Shown here in pieces: positions 1-6,739 of a stretch of DNA of 17,339 bases; position 1 is the first letter of the stretch; each line of letters starts with the position of its first letter. The DNA comes from Tritrichomonas foetus. Lineage: Eukaryota; Parabasalia; Tritrichomonadida; Tritrichomonadidae. The position numbers and the translations under genes are program-made. Under the pieces are notes generated by a model. It was not told where the DNA came from. It ran no database searches and worked only from the letters and a program-made list of their open reading frames with translations. The stretch spans positions 1-17,339 of the forward strand of contig MLAK01001387.1 of the NCBI GenBank assembly GCA_001839685.1, given 5' to 3'.

Positions 1-549
1 TTATTCCTGGAGTTTTTTTAGTCAAGTATACAAATATTTGACAAGATATTTAGGTTTTTAAGTAAAAATTAATTTCTATCTGTAACGTACAGAAGGTGAA
101 TTTTAGTGATTACTTATATTGAAAAATTGAGAGTTTGGATACAAGAAAAACACTTCACCAGAAAATGCCCTCACAATTTTTTTGAAAACGCTATTATAAA
201 AAAGTTCAGCCCTAGATACAAGAAAAACACTTCACCAGAAAATGCCCTCACAATTTTTTTGAAAACGCTATTATAAAAAAGTTCAGCCCTATGTAGATAT
301 GTGAATCTACCATTTGATCGTTTTTCTGAATTTATTTCAAAATGTTCATCTGGCAGCATGCGAATTAATCAAAATCGTTCAAAGTGATTTTCATCGATTT
401 TGTTCATGTTAGGTAAATTAAAGGTCAATTTTTCTGATTTCAATTTCTATTATGATCAATTTATGGTTAAATTCATATAATTATAAAAAAGTGAAATAAA
501 CCAGAAAAAAACTATCAAAACACAAACTGACGGTTGAATTTTGAAAGAA
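1..549. other. AT-rich upstream spacer
   Basis: No supportable gene. The stretch is AT-rich and holds the exact 77-bp tandem duplication listed separately. The last 100 bases form the 5' flank of the S28 peptidase gene. A weak TCA-containing site (ctatcaaaac, about 35 bases before the ATG) is present, but it does not match the trichomonad initiator consensus TCA-Py-(T/A). A minus-strand reading frame across the duplication has no recognisable protein features and is not called. Confidence 0.6.
138..291. repeat. Perfect 77-bp tandem duplication
   Basis: Two adjacent copies, 138-214 and 215-291, are identical by eye over all 77 bases. Each begins gatacaagaaaaacacttca and ends with aagttcagcccta. 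There is no spacer between copies. Complete identity in non-coding AT-rich DNA suggests a recent slippage or unequal-exchange event, or an assembly artefact. The unit contains CACTTCACCAGA, which recurs in near-identical form downstream of the next gene. Confidence 0.95.
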
Positions 550-1983
550 ATGGCCAATCCAATCATGTTTGCTTTACTCTTTTTCTTTGGCGCTTCTTTA
601 AAGCACCCACGGGGATTCAAGCAAGACTTGTCCAAGGAAAACCAAGATTACTTAGAACTCTTAACATTTGACCAGTATATCGATCATGTCTCAAAGGAAA
701 CATTCTCCCAACGCTACTACAACTACTATGAATACGATCTTTATCACACATCCGGAAAGGTTAATAAGACCAAATACCTCATTCTCGATATTGCAGGTGA
801 ATCAGACAATTTCGGCGCATCTGGTGTCAGCGGCGATACAGTCGGCTTAATGGCCAAAGATCTCGGAGCTCGTGTCTTAACTCTCGAACACAGATTCTTC
901 GGTGAGTCTCATCCAGTTCAAGACACATCAGTCAAAAACCTCAAGTTATTAACAGTCGATATCGTCCTTAAGGATTTGAATAACTTCCGCAACAAATACA
1001 TGACAATGTTTGCTGAAGAACTTGATCCAAAGGCCAAATGGCTCATCACTGGTGGTTCATACTCTGGAATGATGTCCGCTTTGGCTCGTCGCCACTATCC
1101 AGAATCCTTCCACGCCGCTATTTCTTCATCAGGTGTCGTTCTCGCAACCGATAACTTCACAGATTTCGATATCCAAGATTCCATCTCAATGGGCCAAGAG
1201 TGTGCCGCTGCTGCTCGTGAAGCCCGCCTTCGCCTTATGCGCATCACAGAAAGCTCAGAAGAACAATATCAATACATCGCCAAATATTTTGGAATGGAAG
1301 GCCTTAATCACCAAGACTTCTATTTCGTTGTTGGCGAGCTTTTCACACTTTCTCTTCAGTATAATGCAGTTGAACAAATCTGCTCCCCACTTGTTGATGC
1401 AGTCCGTGCCAATCGCGATCCAGTTGCCGCTCTCGCCAAGTTCTCACGCGAATACTTCATTCCACGCTTCTGCGGTGACCGCGAGGGCCTCCTCGAGACA
1501 TACGACCGTGATCGCATGAGAGCCCAGGGACAACGCGTCACTGGAACAGGACCACGCGCCTGGCTTTGGATGACCTGCAATGAACTCGCCTACTGGCAGG
1601 TTTCACCAGGACGTCTCGGACTCCGCCCAGAACAATTAAATCAAGATTATTTCAGAGCTCAATGTGATTATGTTTTCGGCGAGGAAGAAGGCCACATCTA
1701 TCCAGACGTTGAAGCATTCAATGAATTACACGGCGGCCTCAACCAAACAGAAGTTTCCCGCGTTTTCTACACAACAGGATCACAGGACCCATGGACATGG
1801 GCCTGCATCACAACAGAAGAACAAGCAGGACCAAACTGCGCAGTAAAGACAATCACTGGAACTGAAATGGGCCACTGCAGTGATTTACACGTTCCAAAGG
1901 CCGACGAACCAGTCGACCTCACACGCACAAGAGAATACATGAGGCAGATGGTCTTGAAATGGATGGCGGAAGACGATGAATAA
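550..1983 (+). CDS. S28 family serine carboxypeptidase (PRCP/DPP2-like)
   Basis: A 477-residue serine peptidase of clan SC, family S28, whose members remove residues next to proline (lysosomal Pro-X carboxypeptidase and dipeptidyl peptidase II). The ATG at 550 is chosen because the open frame otherwise begins at a TTG at 541, and this ATG is followed at once by a signal peptide (residues 1 to about 17: MANPIMFALLFFFGAS). The family motif LEHRFFGESHP lies near residues 112-122. The nucleophile elbow GGSYSG places the catalytic Ser at 170. GSQDPW gives Asp413 and GTEMGHCSD gives His442, so the triad is complete. Length is normal for S28. Several N-glycosylation sequons are present, consistent with the secretory pathway. 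Expected site is lysosome-like vacuoles or secretion. Codon use is strikingly C-ending and GC-rich compared with every other gene here, which I read as selection for high expression. Catalysis is well supported; the exact substrate is not. Confidence 0.94.
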   Translation: MANPIMFALLFFFGASLKHPRGFKQDLSKENQDYLELLTFDQYIDHVSKETFSQRYYNYYEYDLYHTSGKVNKTKYLILDIAGESDNFGASGVSGDTVGLMAKDLGARVLTLEHRFFGESHPVQDTSVKNLKLLTVDIVLKDLNNFRNKYMTMFAEELDPKAKWLITGGSYSGMMSALARRHYPESFHAAISSSGVVLATDNFTDFDIQDSISMGQECAAAAREARLRLMRITESSEEQYQYIAKYFGMEGLNHQDFYFVVGELFTLSLQYNAVEQICSPLVDAVRANRDPVAALAKFSREYFIPRFCGDREGLLETYDRDRMRAQGQRVTGTGPRAWLWMTCNELAYWQVSPGRLGLRPEQLNQDYFRAQCDYVFGEEEGHIYPDVEAFNELHGGLNQTEVSRVFYTTGSQDPWTWACITTEEQAGPNCAVKTITGTEMGHCSDLHVPKADEPVDLTRTREYMRQMVLKWMAEDDE

Positions 1984-2469
1984 GTAAGTAATTTCTTAGA
2001 AAATACCTGAATATAAAAAATCGATGCTACTTCTGCCCGGAATGCTATTTCGTTTCGTGCTTTGATTAAATTTCATTAACAACAGAATTTTTTCTTTCTT
2101 CCTTTTTTATTATTATTGTTGTTTGCTTGTGTGTTTGTTCGTTCGTTTGATTATGACAATCGTCCAAATGAGTGAAGGATCATCTCTAGTGAAGTGAAAT
2201 TTTCTGATAGGAAGTCGCCCAGGAAAAGTCAATTTTTTTTCTGAGCATTTGTATTAACACAAAAAGTTACTTTAATAATCACGTAATTGATAAAAAAGCA
2301 CGTTACTACATCGCACTTTTCCCTCAAAAAGCTGATTAGTCAACACTTCACTAGAGTTGATCCTGAAAATAAAGGTTTGAGCGTTTGTCTGACCAAATAG
2401 AATTTTAATGAATTTATTTTACATTAACCATATAAATTCTTAAAAAGATTAGAAGTACTAATCGTCTTT
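1984..2469. other. Spacer with T-rich tract and inverted repeat
   Basis: No gene seen. The first part contains a T-rich, TTG/TTCG-like low-complexity run (about 2085-2150) that may include the 3' end region of the peptidase transcript. It is followed by the 21-bp inverted repeat listed separately. The final 100 bases are AT-rich and form the 5' flank of the transporter gene. Confidence 0.55.
2176..2364. repeat. 21-bp inverted repeat pair, 189-bp span
   Basis: The left arm 2176-2196 (aggatcatctctagtgaagt plus one g) is the reverse complement of the right arm 2344-2364 with one mismatch in 21. The 147-base interior is AT-rich and non-coding. This is the shape of a short MITE-like element or a folded RNA. 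No clear target-site duplication flanks the arms and the repeat does not extend outward, so a mobile origin is only a possibility. Confidence 0.8.
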
Positions 2470-3996
2470 ATGAAAAAGTTCATTCATCATTCAATGAATT
2501 TGGATGATGAAGAACACATCCCTATTTTATTAGCCGAGGAACTCACAAATCCAATACCAGTCGCATTTGAAACCCAAGAGCATATAAACGAGAAAAAACA
2601 CCAATCAAAGTCATTTTTTCATTCCTGTAAAAATTTAATATCCGTCGCCCTTTTCGTTGCCATTTACATATCTCCCATCTTACAACTTTATCCAACAGAG
2701 CATACGTGTATTGCAATTGTCGTATTTATCATTTTTTTGTGGTCAACAGATTCCACATATTTTTATGTTTCAGCTTATCTCATTCCAATTCTATCAGTAT
2801 GGCTGCAAGTCGGATACGATCGCAAATCCGGCACCAGAATAGCTGCAACATCTCTCGCACAGACGTTTTCTTTCATTTACATGAGCCCAGAAATTCTTTC
2901 ATTTTTAATGACCATAACCGTTTTTTTGGCAATGGACAAACTTGACATAAATTATTTCATTACTAAGAAAATTCTGAGGTTTTTACAAAAACCGAATCCA
3001 TCAACACTTTTGTTTACAATAATGATTTTGAATTTATTATTGAGTGCCTTTCTTTCACCTGTTGCTTCAACAGCTTTAATTCTGGCGCTGACTCAGCCAA
3101 TAATTAAATCCCTTGATCCATCAGATTCCTTTTCGAAGGCGCTTTTGATTGGAATTGCATGGAGTGGAAATTGCGGATTTATTCCAACGATAAAAATGGC
3201 CAATACTTTGCCTGTTTCTCCTTTAGAATATATGATTTTTTCATTGCCGTCATCAATTTTATTATGTATAATTGAAAGCTTTTATTTGGTTAAAGCGTAT
3301 AAAATTAAATCAAATAATTTCAAACTAACGAAAATCGATAAAAAAGGTGACTGGAAAATCGAAGGAAAAGAAAAATGGCAATTTCACCATTATTTGATCA
3401 TATTCATTGTTATTTTATCGTTCTTCCTTCTATCGTTTTCTGGAGAATGTGAAAATATTGGTCATGAAGGTATTATTTGCTTAATCCCAGTAGTTTTAAT
3501 TTTTGGTTCTGGAATTTTAACCACAAACGATTTTAATTCATTAAGTTGGTCAACCCTTTCTCTTGCTGGTGGAAGTATTGCATTAAGTGAGACAATCAAA
3601 ATTTCAGGACTTTTTGATTTTGTATTTGATAATGTTTTCGATACTATCAATGATATGGGATTCTCTGAGTTTACAATGACAGTTATTTTCTTATTCATTG
3701 TGTCAATTTTTGCTTCAATATTCACTGATAAAATGGTTATTGTTCACAAATTAATTAGTTTATGGAGCGGATCTACAACCGCCATTGCAACAAGCGTTCT
3801 AATGGTACATGTGTCTCAATTGTTTGTCTCATCAACATTCGCAAATATTGCAGTGACAAGCGTGATCAATCAGGAAACTGGTGAACCAATTATTTCTGGT
3901 TCAGAATTTGTGAAAAAAGGATTGGTGACAGTTTTGTTTGCTGTAGCTGTTTTGTCGACGGTTGGATACGTTTTAGTATCTTCTCTTGGATTGTAA
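2470..3996 (+). CDS. SLC13/low-affinity phosphate transporter-like membrane protein
   Basis: A 508-residue polytopic membrane protein (500 if the ATG at 2494 is used). The hydrophilic N-terminal 50 residues are followed by about ten or more hydrophobic segments, roughly at 54-74, 79-112, 140-156, 178-212, 223-236, 252-275, 305-323, 334-350, 357-374, 399-418, 432-455 and 484-506. The order and wording resemble the divalent anion:sodium symporter superfamily, in particular yeast Pho87/90/91-type permeases. Examples are a re-entrant-loop region LSPVASTALILALTQPII (195-212), a glycine-rich IAWSGNCGFIPT (229-240), and the second-half segment FGSGILTTNDFNSLSWSTLSLAGG (345-368), which mirrors the family's 'TxxDFNxxxW' region. 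The N-terminal SPX domain of the yeast proteins is absent. The conserved SNT motifs are altered (SP at 196-197; FTD near 418-420), so substrate and even transport activity are uncertain. Expected location is plasma membrane or an endomembrane. The family call is from remembered sequence patterns, not a search. Confidence 0.78.
   Translation: MKKFIHHSMNLDDEEHIPILLAEELTNPIPVAFETQEHINEKKHQSKSFFHSCKNLISVALFVAIYISPILQLYPTEHTCIAIVVFIIFLWSTDSTYFYVSAYLIPILSVWLQVGYDRKSGTRIAATSLAQTFSFIYMSPEILSFLMTITVFLAMDKLDINYFITKKILRFLQKPNPSTLLFTIMILNLLLSAFLSPVASTALILALTQPIIKSLDPSDSFSKALLIGIAWSGNCGFIPTIKMANTLPVSPLEYMIFSLPSSILLCIIESFYLVKAYKIKSNNFKLTKIDKKGDWKIEGKEKWQFHHYLIIFIVILSFFLLSFSGECENIGHEGIICLIPVVLIFGSGILTTNDFNSLSWSTLSLAGGSIALSETIKISGLFDFVFDNVFDTINDMGFSEFTMTVIFLFIVSIFASIFTDKMVIVHKLISLWSGSTTAIATSVLMVHVSQLFVSSTFANIAVTSVINQETGEPIISGSEFVKKGLVTVLFAVAVLSTVGYVLVSSLGL
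2480..2484 (+). promoter_or_regulatory. Candidate initiator TCATT before alternative start
   Basis: TCATT at 2480-2484 fits the trichomonad initiator consensus TCA-Py-(T/A), with the presumed +1 A at 2482, 12 bases before an in-frame ATG at 2494. Another TCATT begins at 2487. If used, transcription would start inside the longest reading frame and the protein would start at codon 9. AT-rich DNA gives chance matches, so support is modest. Confidence 0.35.
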
Positions 3997-4180
3997 TGAT
4001 AATTTATATATTTTGTATTGTTTTTTATTAAATATTCTATCGGTTAATTCTTTCCCCCACATCTTTTATTAGTTTTTCTGATTTTGATATCAATGAAAGA
4101 GCCCATCATAAAGAAAGAACAATATCATAACGTTAAGCAATAAGAAAACAAGTCAAACAAGTCATTAAATTCTATACATT
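3997..4180. other. Convergent 3' spacer
   Basis: A spacer of 184 bases separates the stop codons of the transporter (+) and the kinase (-). The kinase stop codon lies within TAAAA on its own strand, which contains the TAAA element reported as the trichomonad polyadenylation signal overlapping stop codons. No such TAAA abuts the transporter stop; one occurs about 30 bases further on. No other structure was seen. Confidence 0.4.
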
Positions 4181-5536
4181 TTATTCAGATTCCTTCATTT
4201 TGTTGATTTTCTTTTCCAAATGTCGAATGTTCTTGCTCAGCGATTCATTTTGAGACTTTGCATTTTTAATTCTCTCTTTTAATGTTTCAACTTCTTCCTC
4301 CATCGCTTTTATCTTCTGTTCGTTCGTTTCGTTAGGATTATGTGTTTGCTTAGTAATTGTGAACTTTCCTTTTTTCAAAACTTGTGGCTTTTGTTGATCG
4401 CTGCTTTCAGTTGGCTCATCACTACTTATCTTTCCACCAACTGCTGTACCATTATTATTATTCGCATTATTTGTCGAAGCTGTATCAGAATTATTGGAAT
4501 TTGAATTATTTGTTGCAGGAGTTTCATCGTCCAGAGCGAAGTCCCAAGAGATTGCTTCTGAAGCTGGTTTACTCTTTGTTTGACCTGTTTTCTCAGCATG
4601 AACTTTTTTGAATCTTTCCTCGAGAGGCTCGAGAGTTGCAATAAGCGCGTTGGCAAGCGTAGATTGTGATACACCTGATTTTATAAACTTAGTTTCAAGA
4701 AGCTGATGAGCAGTGAATCTTTTCGATGCAACCTGTTGAAGGCACTGCTTAACAAAATCCTTGAAGGCAGAAGAGAAATTCCTGTCTTCTGGAAGTGTTG
4801 GTGGTGGTGAGTTTGATATACGAACGATAACCTCTAAAGGATACAAATTCGAATAAGGCGCAGAGCCAGTGGCAAGTTCAATGGCCGTAATTCCAAGGGA
4901 CCAAATATCAGCTTTTTCAGTATATCCGACACCAGCTGCGAGAATCTCTGGAGCCATATAGCATGGTGTGCCAATGACTGTAAATCTTGCGCGCTTCCTT
5001 TGACCCTGTTCAAGGAGATTGGCAGCAATTCCAAAATCAGCTATTTTGACTTCACCTTTTTCGTTTATCAAAATATTGCCAGCTTTAACGTCACGATGCA
5101 TTTGCCGATTTTCATGGAAATAATTTAATGCTTTGAGGACTTCTCGAAGAATGGTGGCGATATATATTTCTTTTGAAATTCCTTTTGGATAACCGTACCG
5201 CATGATTTCATAGCAGGACCCGCCTGACATATATTCCATCAAAATATATAAAGTTGATTTATCAACGAAAGAACCGTAATATTCAACAACGTTTGGATGA
5301 TTACATGTAGACCAGAATGCAACTTCGGCGCGAAGGCTTTCGATTTCGATTGGACAAACTTCGAGATTGATAGCTTTGATTGCAAGTTTGCGATTATTTT
5401 TGAGGCATGTTGCGGCATATACTTCTGATGTAGCGCCTCTTCCGATCATGCTTCCGATCTTATACTGGGAAATATCGAGTGGAAAATCCATATTCTGATC
5501 TCGAGAGTTTAGAATCTGTTTTCTATCAAAAATCAT
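4181..5536 (-). CDS. STE20-type protein kinase, SPAK/OSR1 (Fray)-like
   Basis: A 451-residue Ser/Thr kinase. The kinase domain runs from about residue 25 to 286. The glycine loop is IGRGATSEV (31-39), the ATP lysine is K54, the helix-C glutamate is probably E71, the catalytic loop is HRDVKAGN (147-154, D149), DFG is 167-169, and the activation segment is TVIGTPCYMAPE with probable activating T186. The wording HRDVKAGNILI, ADIWSLGITAIELATGSAPY and GTPCYMAPE is characteristic of the germinal-centre-kinase branch, closest to SPAK/OSR1/Fray. All catalytic residues are present. After the domain come a linker with an acidic-aromatic WDFALDDE (331-338), an Asn/Ser-rich low-complexity stretch (342-363), a short basic motif KKGKFTITKQ (388-397) resembling the tail of plant Fray-like kinases, and a coiled coil (about 405-450). 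Upstream regulator and substrates are unknown. An alternative in-frame ATG encodes residue 16 (MDFPLDISQYKIG), close to the domain edge, and could be the real start. Confidence 0.95.
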   Translation of the reverse strand: MIFDRKQILNSRDQNMDFPLDISQYKIGSMIGRGATSEVYAATCLKNNRKLAIKAINLEVCPIEIESLRAEVAFWSTCNHPNVVEYYGSFVDKSTLYILMEYMSGGSCYEIMRYGYPKGISKEIYIATILREVLKALNYFHENRQMHRDVKAGNILINEKGEVKIADFGIAANLLEQGQRKRARFTVIGTPCYMAPEILAAGVGYTEKADIWSLGITAIELATGSAPYSNLYPLEVIVRISNSPPPTLPEDRNFSSAFKDFVKQCLQQVASKRFTAHQLLETKFIKSGVSQSTLANALIATLEPLEERFKKVHAEKTGQTKSKPASEAISWDFALDDETPATNNSNSNNSDTASTNNANNNNGTAVGGKISSDEPTESSDQQKPQVLKKGKFTITKQTHNPNETNEQKIKAMEEEVETLKERIKNAKSQNESLSKNIRHLEKKINKMKESE

Positions 5537-5744
5537 CGATAGTTTTTTATTTTGGGTTTAATTGACAACTTTTTGAATGTTATTTTGGCCAAATTCTTTA
5601 AATTTCAAGATATATGTAGTGAAAAAGTGGATTTTTTTTATAATGCATCAGAATAACCGTGATATAAAATCATCATTTTTTGAAAGCAATTTTGGCCGAT
5701 TTGTAGACAATCAAGAAAATTGACCTAAAAAGCTGGCGATTTTT
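5537..5744. promoter_or_regulatory. Divergent intergenic region, likely shared promoter area
   Basis: A spacer of 208 bases lies between the divergent starts of the kinase (-) and the small coiled-coil gene (+), so promoter elements for both must lie here or within the reading frames. It is AT-rich. No clear TCA-Py-(T/A) initiator sits within 20 bases of either ATG. This assignment rests on geometry, not on a recognised element. Confidence 0.35.
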
Positions 5745-6434
5745 ATGTGCTCGATAAAGCACAAGATAATTTCTATTTCAGAGATTGATTATATTACTAC
5801 CCAACAACTAGATCGTGTTTTAAAACTTGTTGTCTCTCCAGAACAAATACAAAATTATCGAGAAAAAATGTTATTAGTAAGTTGCACTCAAGAAGCTGTC
5901 CTTGCATTTTTTAATGACATATATAAAACATTTTCAATTCCAGCAAACAAGCAGACTGCGTATAATTATATGATTGAGTCATTATCAGAGAATTCCTTTC
6001 CAAAAACAGAAAAAGAAAGGTCACATGAAGGAAGATCACATGAAGAAAGATCACAAGAAGAAAGTTCACAAGAAGGAAGATCACAAGAAGGAAGATCACA
6101 AGAAGGAAGATCACAAGAAGGAGGATCACAAGAAGGAAGGTCAACTCAATTGAATTATGATGTACTTTTGAGACAAATCAAAGCAAAAAATCAAGAAATG
6201 GAAAATAAAAATAAGTCTTATAAAAATGAGATTGAAGTCTTAAAAACAGAAGTTGATGAAGCTAAAAAAGAGAGGAGTGAAATTCTTAAAGAATTGAAAT
6301 CTTTGGAAATGAAAATTCACAAAATTCCAAATCGAATCGACAAAAAGAGGTTTAGAATGTATTCAGATTTGCTTTATGTTGTTGAAGATATTCAACGTTC
6401 CAATGAATATCAAATTGTCAAAACACCAAAATAG
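5745..6434 (+). CDS. Small coiled-coil protein with RSQEG repeats, unknown function
   Basis: A 229-residue protein that I do not recognise. Residues 1-85 are a mixed helical segment with no known motif. Residues 92-131 are eight copies of a five-residue unit (RSHEG, RSHEE, RSQEE, SSQEG, three RSQEG, GSQEG). Residues 138-195 are a strongly charged coiled coil rich in K and E. The last 35 residues are basic then mixed. No signal peptide or membrane segment is visible, so a cytoplasmic or nuclear protein is likely. It is divergent from the kinase and followed by a pseudogene on the same strand about 300 bases downstream, and could be a truncated or decaying member of a larger family. The open frame survives an in-frame 15-bp repeat array, which suggests it is or recently was translated. 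Confidence 0.7.
   Translation: MCSIKHKIISISEIDYITTQQLDRVLKLVVSPEQIQNYREKMLLVSCTQEAVLAFFNDIYKTFSIPANKQTAYNYMIESLSENSFPKTEKERSHEGRSHEERSQEESSQEGRSQEGRSQEGRSQEGGSQEGRSTQLNYDVLLRQIKAKNQEMENKNKSYKNEIEVLKTEVDEAKKERSEILKELKSLEMKIHKIPNRIDKKRFRMYSDLLYVVEDIQRSNEYQIVKTPK
6018..6137 (+). repeat. 15-bp minisatellite, eight units, in frame
   Basis: Eight consecutive 15-base units, consensus agatcacaagaagga, occupy 6018-6137 with a partial ninth (agg tca). Inner units at 6078-6092, 6093-6107 and 6108-6122 are identical; the outer ones differ by one to a few bases. The unit length is a multiple of three, so copy-number change keeps the frame of the host gene and changes only the number of RSQEG-type peptide repeats. 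Confidence 0.95.
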
Positions 6435-6739
6435 TTTTTTTTTATTATTTATATTATTATTTTGTTTTTAATTAAAGAAGCGTTATTCTTGACTATTTTG
6501 ATTATAATTTTATTTTATCCAATTTGAAATTATGATAATGATGCCAAAACGATTGAAAATACATTTCGATTCTCCTGATGAATAGGATCATATGTGATAT
6601 CATTGATGTAATCGAGTTTATTATATTGGATATCACTATCTAGACTTGTTGTCAAGGCTGTTTTTATCATCTAATTATGTTTATTCAATTTAGTCAACTG
6701 CCGCATAATATTGTTTATGATCAATGATCAGCATCAGGA
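6435..6739. other. AT-rich spacer between coiled-coil gene and pseudogene
   Basis: No intact gene or RNA was recognised. It begins with a T-rich run directly after the TAG stop, probably the 3' end region of the upstream transcript. Its latter part may contain the more decayed 5' end of the pseudogene that follows, but I could not see conserved words there. Confidence 0.4.

Noticed and set aside
171..359. 62-residue minus-strand open frame across the tandem duplication
   Set aside because: It is open mainly because it crosses the duplicated AT-rich unit; no initiator, no protein features, no family.
1133..1580. Alternative frames on both strands inside the peptidase gene
   Set aside because: Open because of the higher GC of the gene; the S28 frame carries the complete catalytic triad.
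2176..2364. Calling the inverted repeat a proven transposable element
   Set aside because: No clear target-site duplication, no transposase and no second copy in the window.
6018..6137. CRISPR-like array
   Set aside because: The units are contiguous with no spacers, 15 bases long and in frame within a eukaryotic gene.
5911..6144. Minus-strand frame reading repeated VIFLL-type hydrophobic residues
   Set aside because: It is the antisense shadow of the RSQEG minisatellite; the plus-strand frame is longer and has normal composition.
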